A stretch of 64,000 nt of DNA from positions 129,103,999-129,167,998 of the forward strand of contig CM066991.1 of assembly GCA_033977485.1 (NCBI GenBank). The letters are read 5' to 3'. A model generated the notes under the pieces. That model was not told the DNA's origin, searched no databases, and was given only the letters and a program-made list of their open reading frames with translations. The position numbers and the translations under genes were made by a program. The DNA is from Hydrangea macrophylla (lineage: Eukaryota > Streptophyta > Magnoliopsida > Cornales > Hydrangeaceae). Positions 1 to 9,463 of the stretch are shown here, piece by piece (within the stretch, counting starts at the first letter, position 1; every line of letters starts with the position of its first letter).

Positions 1-61
1 CCTACGGGTCCATAATGGAAATTAAACGCTTTCCTTATTTATGCTACGTCGGGGCGTGACA
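1..61 (+). repeat. Right end of a long LTR, cut by the window edge
   Basis: The first 61 bases nearly match the last 60 bases of the solo LTR ending at 9463, including the terminal GGGGCGTGACA. This is therefore the right terminus of another copy of that LTR family. The rest lies left of the window, so whether it is a solo LTR or part of a full element cannot be decided. Confidence 0.75.
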
Positions 62-844
62 GCGGGGGAGATCACATTTTATATATGTATGTTTTGTTTT
101 CATCCCGAAGATGTAATAATGAATCTTGTAAAGTTCGAATTATGTACTTGACTTAGAAACTTCGGAATGGGTTTGCAATATTATAATATGTTATTAAACT
201 TCTTTTAGTTATGTTGGAAAGATATCCGAACTCTTGGGTTTATATTTTCAAATGTTGCTTGTCAAATTCAGATTTTGGATGAATGTAATAGGACTTTTAT
301 GTTTTAATCCAAACAAGTCTTAACTTGTTTCATTGTCGTTCTTTTTCAAGGATTTGTAAGATGGATATATGTCCTTACAATCTTGTTTGACTTGAGAAGT
401 TTGGATTAAGGTTTGGGAGTTTTTTTTTGGGAGTTGCAAAGTATGAGGTTGAATTAGATCCTTAGCAAAATTCTGCTGCTAGAAGAAATTCTGCTAAAGG
501 GTCATTCGACCGGTCGAAGAGGTTCGTTCGATCGGTCGAAATATCCCCTGAATGAAACCTTGTTCTACTCCTTCCGAAAATTTTTAAAAGGTTTTGATTG
601 GTTCTCAGGGTACCTTTGGGACCCCTTTCAACATAAATTCACTTGTTTCAAATTATAATTACGTTTTCAATTTTATACGGATTTTACAACTTGGAGAGTA
701 TTGTTTCCAAAGGTTTTAAATACTCAAGGTGGTTTTAAATACTCAAGTTCTTTTTCCGCTGCGTATAACCGTTTAATGAATTGGATGAGCCTTGGTGGCG
801 TGCCACGTGTCCTAATTCCACGTGTAGTGGGATGGGTCGTGACA
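62..844 (+). repeat. LTR-like remnant with TTCGACCGGTCGAA palindromes
   Basis: AT-rich non-coding stretch ending in GGGTCGTGACA, close to the terminus of the solo LTRs at 9463 and 47186. It contains two adjacent 14-bp near-perfect palindromes, 505-518 and 527-540, preceded by TTCTGCTAAA. That preceding phrase recurs before the palindrome clusters of the solo LTR at 44882-47186. No open frame is convincing. I infer a diverged LTR related to those elements; the left boundary is not visible. Confidence 0.45.
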
Positions 845-1997
845 AAAATAGTATAATTTTATGTGATTTTTTGTACAAACTAATTTATTCCATAAATAAC
901 TTATAATCTTTTAAACAATTCGATGCACTTATGGCTTATAATAATCTGATAATATCTTATAATATTTTAAACCACATGCTAATATCTTATAATCTTTTAA
1001 ACAATTTGATACACTTAAAACTGGACATGCACTACCACACAAATATCAAAGTGAAATTGATAAAAATAAATAAAAATTAAGCTTACAATACAAAATTTCC
1101 ATGAAAAAATTATGGGATAGATTAGTTTGTACAAAAAAAAAAAAAAGCAGATTATACTATTTCTACCCCCCAAAAATAAATATATTGGGTTGGGGCGTTG
1201 CCCCCGATCCCTCGTATAAGCTTCTGCTCCCACTGAACTACACTTCTAGGTCAGTCCCTGCACATGGGTCATTTTGGGCCGAAAATCATGTGATATTCCC
1301 ATTGTGCCCTTGCTTATTTTTTAATTGGGTGGATTAATTTGCACAATTTTCAAACTATAGGGTGTAAATTGCCAAAATTGAACTATAGGGACCAAACTGT
1401 CACAACCCTTAAACTACAGGGGTATAATTTGCAATTTACCCTTTTTTTGTTTAATAATCTGTCAGATAAACCAAAAAAAATGAAAAAAAGAAATAACACT
1501 GAAAAGATTACCACAGGTTCTTCACATGGGACTTGTTTTCAATTTTTTCTTGGTCCAGTGGCAAAGGGCTGGCATTTAGTGCCCACCTGTGTATCTAGAT
1601 CACCACAGGTTACCACAGGTTCTTCACATGGGACTTGTTTTCAATTTTTTCTTGGTCCAGTGGCAAAGGGCTGGCATTTAGTGCCCACCTGTGTATCTAG
1701 ATTCTATGTTCAAACCTTCCTCTTCTATTCAGATTCTATGTTCAAACCTTCCCCTTCACCATGTAATAAAAAAAAGTATTAAATTCATGCTTAAGGGTAA
1801 TATTGGTAAGTATTGTATAAGTGTGTACTTTTAAGATGTTGCCACCAAATGTATTTGCATATTTATATGCACTTTTTATTTAAAAAAACACTCATTCACC
1901 AAACAAACACTTCTCTTAAAAAAAGTTCATCTTAAAAAGTCCATTCCATGAATAGACTTCTATACGAGAAGTTACGCCAAACACCACATTTATAATT
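845..1997. other. Intergenic, repeat-derived, no gene seen
   Basis: AT-rich DNA. Between about 1150 and 1440 there is a stretch with recurring phrases on the pattern 'aactatagg...', common in plant dispersed repeats. Open frames here are short and compositionally biased. The 102-bp tandem duplication is listed separately. Confidence 0.5.
1508..1702. repeat. 102-bp tandem duplication
   Basis: A unit starting TTACCACAGGTTCTTCACAT occurs at 1508 and again at 1610, nearly identical over about 93 bases. It is followed by a short direct repeat of AGATTCTATGTTCAAACCTT (about 1700-1750). The near identity implies a recent duplication. The plus-strand open frame across it carries the same repeat and is not a gene. 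Confidence 0.85.
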
Positions 1998-2656
1998 TGA
2001 TGATGCCAAAATTTGGTTAAAGTAAATTAAAGCAATTTAAGGGGAGAGAGAGTGAGAGACTGGTTTTTTGTATGTGGTTCGGCCCTGTTAATGAAGGAAC
2101 CTACGTCCACGTGTGTGTTTGAGCACGTTCACTATACTGTAAAAAGCTAGGGACCTGTGGTGAACCAACAATAGTTTGGAGCTACCGTAGGTCGGCCGGG
2201 CGCGTTGGTGACTGCTATAGAGGTGCTGTAGAGACTGAAAAGTCAGTCCCCTGAAGGGGGGGGGGGGGGGGGGGGGGGGTGAGTGGTCTCTTTTATAGAT
2301 GCAATAGACCTACTCATACATGGATAAGGAAATATAATCCAACTAAGCTTGATTAACATTAATTGTGGGGGTTTCCTAATTGGATTAGGAAACAATATGC
2401 TATTTCCATAAGTCTTAATTTCTAGGGCATATGTTGTGGGCCCAGCTGGCCTGTGCCTGTACAGACTGTGCCAGTGTGGTCTTCTCGACCTATTGGTCTG
2501 GTCGTGAATGAACCGCTCGGGATGGTGAGTCTAGGGTAGACAAGACCGCTCGGGCTGATGCTTGTCCGAGGAGTTGTGCATAATTTGACTGGGACAGGGA
2601 TCGACTGCTGAGTTGAATCGCTCGGTCATAAGATAGAGCCAATTTTGGGTGTATCA
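1998..2656 (-). repeat. 3' LTR of gag-only element copy 1
   Basis: Direct repeat of 5086-5729. Contains a run of 24 G (2256-2279) where the other LTR has a shorter, interrupted run. An open frame overlapping this LTR and its inner edge has no independent support. Confidence 0.85.
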
Positions 2657-3349
2657 GCTGTCCCCTATTTCCAAGGTTGGCTTGATGCTCTATCTGGGCA
2701 AGTTTGGAAATTTGTTTGATGCCACTTGCCATTGTCCGAGTGCTCGGGGAAGCTGCCTTGGAGCTTCTGAGTCTCGTGAGTCCTCGGGAATTGGCTAAGA
2801 GTTGAGACTTAGCCTAGCTCGGAGTCTTTAAGTGCTCAGGAATTGGGTAAGAGTTGAGACTCGGCCTAATTCGGAGTCTTTTGCTTAAGTTAAGCTTCCA
2901 GGATGGTTATCTTCTACCCGTAAACCTTCGTCAAGGTTGTAGGTAAAAGAATTTGACCATGTTGGTGGAGCCGACCTAAATCACGTTACTTTAGGGTCTT
3001 TTTGCTCCTCTATCGTCGGCCAACCTAAGAGATTTTAGTCACCTCTATCGTCGGTTTGGACCTAAGTGGAGTTATTGCTTTTGAGTACTATAAGCACCTG
3101 GGTGGTCTAAGAGTTTGACTTAGTTACCGCAAGGCTTGTAAGTACCCGGTGTGATTGCCTATTTAGTCTATCGTGCCTTTCTGCCCCCCAAGCTTTTGCT
3201 AAGACGAGGGTCCTGTGAAGGCTAGGACTGTAGGTAACCGACCTGGAACATGGGTGGTTGCGAGTCTTTTGAAGCTTGCTATCATCAGCCACCTAGGGGG
3301 ATTTTTCCCCATCGTAGGTTGAACCTAAGCGAAGTCGATGCCTTGGGTG

Positions 3350-3515
3350 TGACCCCGAGGTCTTTTGCCTCGGGTGCCATCCCGAGGTCTTTAGTGCTTG
3401 GGTTCGGAGCTCGAGGTCTTTTGTGCCTGGGTTCGGAGCCCGAGGTCTTTTGATGTGCCTCGGGTGTGGCCCGAGGTCTTTTGATGTGCCTCGGGTGTGA
3501 CCCGAGGTCTTTTCA
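3350..3515. repeat. Short tandem repeats, CCCGAGGTCTTTT unit
   Basis: About five imperfect copies of a unit of roughly 35 bp built around CCCGAGGTCTTTT and CCTCGGGTGTG, inside the gag-only element between gag and the 3' LTR. Non-coding in either strand as far as can be seen. Confidence 0.7.
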
Positions 3516-3599
3516 AGAGCTCTCTAACAGTCTGCGGAGCCTCATCCGATGATCGGGTAAGTACCACTGTAGTTGGATTGGTCGAGACTGTTAGAGACA

Positions 3600-3835
3600 G
3601 GAGGTCGGGTCGGGATCACTGGACTCTTGATTACTCTGATCTAGATTCAAGGTCAGGATCACTGGATCATGACTGCTGCGAACTAGAGGTCGGGTCGGGG
3701 CTGCCGGATTCAGACAGTTATGAACTGGAGGTCGGTTCGGAACCGCCGGACCCTGCCTGCTATGAGCTAGAGGTCGGGTCGGGACTGCCGGACCCTGACT
3801 GTTGTGAATTGGAAGAACTATCAAAACTCCCGGGC
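3600..3835. repeat. About four tandem copies of a 54-bp GC-rich unit
   Basis: The phrase AGGTCGGGTCGGG followed by CTGCCGGA recurs at intervals of roughly 54 bp. Because the unit length is a multiple of three, both strands keep a long open frame with repeated peptides (for example ELEVGSGLPD on plus). I read these as repeat artefacts. The array lies just downstream of gag in element sense. Confidence 0.7.
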
Positions 3836-3839
3836 TAAT

Positions 3840-5025
3840 CTCGCTTTCGCTTACTTCTGGAAGACTCGTTGCTTACGCGCCCGGGGTCTTTGGTCTTTAA
3901 AAATTCTTCTATGCCAATGTATTCTCCAACCCTCTCAGTGAATTCAACTAAGGTTTCCGGTCGGTTTCTGTGAAACGACGCGACGCACTAGGTATGTTGA
4001 ACTCCCGAGCAGAAGGCTATAATAGCAACAACTTCATCAAGATCATAGATTCATAGCTTCTCTTGATTAAACCGGTCGGTGAATTCCTTGAGGGTCTCAT
4101 TATTCCTTTGTATGACTGTCAGTAGCTGCATGTCAAGCTTTGGAATTTCATGCATACCAATGAACTGGTTGATGAAGTGCTTGCTGAGTTGCTTGAAACT
4201 ACGGACCGATCAGGGCTCCAAGGATTAGAACCATTGCACGGCAGGGCCTTTCAAAGTGCTAGGGAAGGCTAGGCAATGTAGTTCATCGGAGTTGGTGACT
4301 AGGGTCATCTGAGCCTTGTAGGTCCGGACGTGGTCCACCGGGCTTCCCGAGCCGTTATAGGGATCTAGGCGAGGCTGCTTAAATTTGCGCGGGATGGCAA
4401 ACCTCATGATCTGGCTAGAGAATGGTGACTCTGTCTCGGTATTAGCATGATTTTGAGTAGGGTTCTGGCCCAGCCTTTTGGCTACTCCATCAATCTGTTT
4501 CTGTAAGTCCTTGATCCATGCCACAACAACTTCTCGATCGGTATCCGGGCCGTAGGTCGGGTTAGTGGAGGAGGCTTCCTTCTCATGGCGGTGTGCTGTC
4601 CCCTGGGATCGGGCTTGGCTATGACTCCGGTTCATCATGTGCCTAGGGATACCTCGGCTCTTGATCGAGTAACCCTGGACTGATTCCCGGGCCATATGCT
4701 CCTGCCTTTCCTCTCGGGCAGCACGCCGACTGTTGATGTCTCTGGCATCCTCAACACGGGACGGGTTAGCTCGGGCACGTTGTCTGGTCAAGATCGGTTC
4801 TCGACCGTATGCAATGTTCTCGGGTCGTTTCCCGGCCACTGGAGGACTGCTTTGCTGGGCCAGCAGGGCTTCGATCTGTTGCTGGATTTGACGCTGGCCC
4901 TCCAAGAGTTGTGTGAGGGTTGCGGTGATCTGCTCAGATGTCATGACTGCCGCAGCCGGTGCCGGGGCCGGCGGAACATCTCGGTTGGCCTGCTGTGCAG
5001 TCTTCTCACTCTTCTTCGGAGGCAT
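3840..5025 (-). pseudogene. gag: Retrotransposon gag, degenerate
   Basis: The minus-strand frame opens with MPPKKSEKTAQQ at 5025 and stays open to 4225 (266 aa). It contains a Gln-rich coiled segment (about residues 36-58), an Arg-rich middle and the start of the retrotransposon gag fold (RFAIPRKFKQP, then HVRTYKAQM and LKGPAVQWF). The expected continuation follows directly in the same frame (SLSKHFINQF, LKEFTDRFNQ, ETLVEFTERVGEYI) but is broken by stop codons, the first replacing the residue after QWF. This is a Ty3/gypsy-type gag family member and would form the particle shell. The homologous copy at 63523 keeps its frame open to the window edge, so the stops here are decay. Confidence 0.85.
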
Positions 5026-5063
5026 GGCTATCAGCCAAGAGATTTGTTAATGAAGAACTTGTC

Positions 5064-5085
5064 GTTCCCACAGACGGCGCCAAGC
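5064..5085 (-). other. Primer-binding-like site of gag-only element
   Basis: Read on the minus strand, TGGCGCCGTCTGTGGGAA begins two bases after the LTR end. The same motif with one change (TGGCGTCGTCTGTGGGAA) sits at 63463 after the LTR of copy 2. Its position fits a tRNA primer-binding site; the tRNA was not identified. Confidence 0.7.
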
Positions 5086-5729
5086 TGATGATGCCAAAAT
5101 TTGGTTAAAGTAAATTAATGCAATTTAAGGGGAGAGAGAGTGAGAGACTGGTTTTTTGTATGTGGTTCGGCTCTATTAATGAAGGAACCTACGTCCACGT
5201 GTATGTCTGAGCACGTTCACTATACTGTAAAAAGTCGGGGACCTGTGGTGAACCAACAATAGTTTGAAGCTACCGTAGGTCGGCCAGGCGCGTTGGTGAC
5301 TACTATAGAGGTGCTGTAGAGACTGAAAAGTCGGTCCCCTGAAAGGGAGGGGGGGGGGGGGGTGAGTGGTCTCTTTTATGGATGCAAGAGACCTACTCAT
5401 ACATGGATAAGGAAATATAATCCAACTAAGCTTGATTAGCATTAATTATGGGGGTTTCCTAATTGGATTAGGAAATAATATGCTCTTTCCATAAGTTTTA
5501 TATTTCTAGGGCATATGTTGTGGGCCCAGCTAGCCTGCCCGTGCCAGTGTGGTCTTCCCGACCTATTGGTCTGGTCGTGAATGAATCGCTCGAGATGGTG
5601 AGTCTCAGGTAGACTAGACCACTCCGGCTGGTGCTTGTCCGAGGAATTGTGCATAATTTGACCGGGACAGGGACCGACTGCTGAGTTGAACCGCTCGGTC
5701 ATAGGATAGAGCCAATTTTTGGTGTATCA
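5086..5729 (-). repeat. 5' LTR of gag-only element copy 1
   Basis: Direct repeat of 1998-2656, with a 10-15-bp deletion around 5538 relative to it. The minus-strand open frame ending in LIQLGNPHN is shared with the LTR of copy 2 at 62868-63107, but it lies wholly in LTR sequence and is not considered a gene. Confidence 0.85.
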
Positions 5730-5849
5730 TAATCTAAACAATTTTATATTAGACGTCTGATGTGATTTTTCTAGATTTTAATTCTTCTCAAAAAGCTTAG
5801 CCAATGTAATCCTTCAATTTGTTAATCCGTAATATCTACCATCTTGTGC

Positions 5850-5884
5850 ATCAACTACGTGCAAAGCACGTGATGTAAGACTAG
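5850..5884 (+). mobile_element. Helitron-type 3' terminus
   Basis: A hairpin (ACGTGC-AAA-GCACGT, about 5856-5870) is followed after about 10 bases by CTAG (5881-5884), with T as the next base. This is the standard Helitron 3' end and host junction. The gag-only element is inserted upstream, so the 5' end, which should read TC after an A, would lie left of 1998; I could not locate it. Confidence 0.6.
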
Positions 5885-6299
5885 TATATATATATATATA
5901 TTTGTGTTGGTTCTAACCAGTCATGAGGTTGAGCCTTTACTTTCTCTTCTTCTATTTCTTAACAGACCCGAGTAGAGGAAGCCATATCCAAGTTTCCAAG
6001 TAGATCTGGCAAACAAAGCCCGTACCAGTTGGCCCGCCTGTATAAGCCCGTCATTTGTGGCAATCGGGTTTGTATTATTTTAATGTGGACTGGATTCGGG
6101 TAAATGTTAGGCTGGGCCAATAAATTTTCGGGCTTAAGTCGGGTAATACACGGGCCCAATTCGGGCTACATGGTAAAAATGCTAGGTTTTCTACTTTTCT
6201 TCACTTTCCAGGCGCCTCCCAACTCACCTTCTCAGAATCTCATAAACGATTCCTGGACCTCTCGTTCTCTCTCTCTACAAGCTTCTCCTCAACTTTCTT

Positions 6300-6345
<46 letters not shown>

Positions 6346-6631
6346 TACAGACACATATTTGTATATGCATCTGCCGTTTGTGTTGGTTAGTGTTGTAGGA
6401 GGATTTTATGGAACATTCGGCTGCTCCATGTGGGTTTATGAAAGAAACAGAAGTAAGATTAAAAGTCAGGTGCAATCTTGTTCCCCCCCCCCTCTCTCTC
6501 TCTCACACATGTGGGTTTTCCATTATTACACCTTATTTGGATTCTAATCATTGAAATTGCTGTTACCTTTTTCATTTTATTCGGGAATCTTTGGACTTTT
6601 TGTTCTAATACAAGATTACAGAAGCAACATG
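5885..6631 (+). other. Gene-like remnant with CT-rich leader, uncertain
   Basis: Around 5980-6170 there are GGGCC/CGGGC-rich phrases typical of a plant dispersed repeat. From 6260 to 6330 the plus strand is CT-rich, like a plant 5' leader. It is followed at 6368 by an ATG opening a short frame with a hydrophobic start (MHLPFVLVSVVGGFYG) and a basic tail, then a possible donor (CAG|GTGCAA, about 6469). The solo LTR begins 160 bases later. I do not recognise the peptide. It may be the first exon of a gene disrupted by the LTR, or chance. Confidence 0.25.
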
Positions 6632-7980
6632 TGTAACAACCTGCATTTCCATTTATTTTTAAATTATATTTTCATAATTAATTTGTAATGCCATTGTCAT
6701 AATTAAATTTATATTGTTTGCTTTCTTTTTACTTCAATTCCCCTGTAATAAAACTGGTTGCTTGTTTTAATTCATATTAAAATTCTTTTGGGGTCAAACT
6801 GCAATTTTATAAATTTAAGAAATGCCTGTGTTGAATTTTAAATCTGTATTTCAAAATGGTGGATATATTTTCTGATAACTCCAACTGCATTTTTATGAAA
6901 CCAGAAAACTATTTCTTACATGAAAATGAATTTTCTGTATTTTTGGAGTGACCACTGCGCCACGAAAATACCAGTTTGTATTCAAAACTGTCCACACTGT
7001 GCTAAACTATCACAGATTTTGGAAGTGATGTAAAGTTGGACATGACTTATGCTTTATTTCCATTTATGGCAAACTAATCATTGACTTAGGCCTTGTTTGG
7101 CAATGCCCTCTTAATGTGTGTTAACTTATGCCTATAATCTCATTTCCCAAACAACTGTAAATTGACCCCTATATGCCTAGGTGACCCTTTGAGCATCTGT
7201 GAAGTTGTATCACAGTGTGCCTACGTATGTATAATTCTATATGTGTGATCTGTATTTTAGTTAGTACACTTAGAAATTAGAAATAATTTAGTTTGTTGAG
7301 TGAGTATCACAACTCACAACTTGGAGCCCAAGATTGTGAGTTCTATATAACTCATACACTCACATACTCTCTCAATCACACACATTCTGCACATCAATTT
7401 CAGAGAGAGAGAGAGAAGAATTTACAGATTTTATTATAGAAAGAGGAAGCTCAATCCACCATAGCCTAGTTTGAAGTGTGGATTGCTAATCTTACTTTCT
7501 TTCTCAACAACTCTCCATCTCTAAATAACAGTGAATATTACTAACTCACTTGGAATGTAATTTCATGCCTAATTACTAGCTGTCTGTATGTGTTGATGAA
7601 CCACCATTGTTAATTTCTCCATGGGAGCTTGATTTTGAAAATCATAATTTTTCAAAGTTAACCAAAATCCGTTTTTAAAATGAAATATGATAGATTAAAT
7701 ATCATATATGCCATGTTTGAAATTTTAGGACCCAATTTGGTCATATGAGTAAGTATACTAGAATTTAAGTTTTGTCAAACTTTTAGTTTTTCATAAAATT
7801 CATGAGTTATAGATGGAATCATGTTAAATTAGTTGTAGATTCTTAATCCTTGTGAAAAATCGAAGAGAATCATATATTACATGCCCCATTTACTTCCGGA
7901 ATTGAAAATGGGTCAAAAGACCCCCTGAAATCTGAAACAGAGCAGTTCTGACGAATAAGATGAAGCCTCTGCTTCATCTC

Positions 7981-8145
7981 GCGCGCGCGATCGCGCGAGC
8001 GGCCCGCGCGAGCAACCCTTCGCGCGAGCGACCCACGCGCGTGATCCTTGCGTCCTCAGGCAGACAGAAGAATTTATATAAGAAAATGAAAAATAGGCAG
8101 GTCGCGCGAGAGACCTTTCGCGCGAGCGACCCGCGCGCGCGACTC
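7981..8145. repeat. CG-rich palindromic clusters in solo LTR
   Basis: Two blocks dominated by CGCGCGAGCGACCC-like words (7981-8045 and 8101-8145), separated by an AT-rich spacer. The base composition contrasts sharply with the rest of the LTR. Comparable paired clusters of different sequence occur at 45053-45763 and 49370-50105. Confidence 0.75.
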
Positions 8146-8454
8146 CTGGCAGCTTCTAGTTATTGCTTATTTTGTGTTAAGGGACTGATTGGGTGGTATT
8201 TTATGAACTGTTAAAGCTCAGTTTGGGAAATTTATTAAAGCAGAATCCTATTTGATTATGTGTAGATGATTAAAACAATGAATTGTGACCTATCAATCCC
8301 CGCACGTACGTGTTTCTTTAATTCATTAAATTCCTTTATGTTTAAGGTTCATGACATACATGTGGAGTCAGTTGTACATGCATGTGGGTGTCAGTCAGTG
8401 TGAAAAAGAGTAATGGTCAGTGTGGAAAAGAGTATGAGATTGAGATTGAGATTG

Positions 8455-8815
8455 TGTTGTGGACACTCCCTGGTTGTTGTATACCAAAGTGTGACGTGTT
8501 GAGATTGCGGTGAGAGTGTCTTTGAAATGCGACGGTGGCAAAACTAGACACTCCCTGACGACCATGGTAGCGTCAAAGTGTGTGACGCCGAACTTGGACA
8601 TTCCCTGGCACCCATGGAAGTGCTAAAGTGTGGCCTACAGACACTCCCTGATACCCGAGTCTGGATACTGCGTGAGGGTTCCTCCGGTATTTGCATGGCG
8701 GTTTAGGTATTCAAAGTGTGAGGCATTGGACACTCCCTGGTACCCCGGACCAAAGTGTGAGGCAAACTGGACATTCCCTGGCACCCCTGTGCTAAAGTGT
8801 GGCTATCGGAGTATT
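8455..8815. repeat. Minisatellite, GGACACTCCCTGG unit
   Basis: About six irregular copies of GGACACTCCCTGG-(N)-CAAAGTGTG spaced 50-90 bp apart, inside the solo LTR. The units vary between the two conserved words. Non-coding. Confidence 0.75.
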
Positions 8816-9463
8816 TCAAAGATACTGGTGTGAGATAGTGGGTTGTTGTGTTTGTCGAGAGAAAAGAGTCGGTAAGATGAGTGTGGTGCATCGTCTCATA
8901 CATGGTCATATGTTTTAATGAATGAACGACTTTTAAATATATTCCCTATTACTTTTGTAATTGAATTCTTCCCATGATTTAACCATTGATTTACAAACTT
9001 AAAAAGAGAAAATTTGTAAAGGGGTATGTTTTACATTCAAAGTTATGTTTTTAATACTCACAAGCTTCTTGAAGCTGACGACGTTGATGCGTCCTGGACA
9101 TTCGTGTTCAGGCTTTTCAGGTTATAACCAGGAGGAATCTTATGACTATGCGAATTGAGAACCCCTGCTGGAAAGAGAAATTTCCGTTATGTGCTTTAAG
9201 TTTTAATCTGTTTTGTAATAAGGATGACTGTAATAGACACTAAGTTATTGTTTTAATTTAAGGCGGTCTGTGCCTTTAGATGACCCGTGCTGTAATATTT
9301 ATTAAGTTAGAAAAATATTTGTAAGCTTTGATTGTTCTACTCTGATTATTGTTTATTGTTGTTCGACGTTTGAGACGGAATCGATCCTTCAAACTGTCGC
9401 GACCTACGGGTCCATAAAGGAAATTAAACGCTTTCCTTATTTATGCTACGTCGGGGCGTGACA

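Larger units (their letters stand above)
1998..5729 (-). mobile_element. Gag-only non-autonomous LTR retrotransposon, copy 1
   Basis: Two direct repeats (1998-2656 and 5086-5729) bound a 2.4-kb interior. On the minus strand the order is 5' LTR (5086-5729), a primer-binding-like site TGGCGCCGTCTGTGGGAA directly after it, a gag gene, tandem repeats, a purine-rich tract at about 2657-2670 and the 3' LTR (1998-2656). LTR ends read TGATAC...CATCA in element sense. Flanks are TAATT and TAATC, a decayed 5-bp target duplication. No protease, reverse transcriptase or integrase is present, so the element would need enzymes from another element (TR-GAG type). The two LTRs differ at several percent of positions plus small indels, suggesting moderate age. 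It lies inside the Helitron-like segment ending near 5884. Confidence 0.85.
6632..9463 (+). mobile_element. Solo LTR, 2.8 kb, Ty3/gypsy-like termini
   Basis: Starts TGTAACAACCTGCATTTCC and ends GGGGCGTGACA, the terminal pattern also seen at 44882-47186. Flanks are ACATG (6627-6631) and ACATA (9464-9468), a 5-bp target duplication with one change. No internal region or second LTR is present, so it is a solo LTR left by recombination. It contains two CG-rich palindromic clusters (7981-8045 and 8101-8145) in otherwise AT-rich sequence and a minisatellite (8455-8815). No reading frame within is credible. Class is inferred from length and termini only. Confidence 0.8.

Noticed and set aside
1339..1782. 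147-aa plus-strand open frame
   Set aside because: Its length comes from the in-frame 102-bp tandem duplication; the peptide is a duplicated non-domain sequence.
3497..3838. Repetitive ELEVGSGLPD-type protein
   Set aside because: Produced by a 54-bp tandem repeat inside a retrotransposon; the opposite strand is also open.
4696..5088. 130-aa plus-strand open frame
   Set aside because: Exactly antisense to the gag frame of the gag-only element; no domain of its own.
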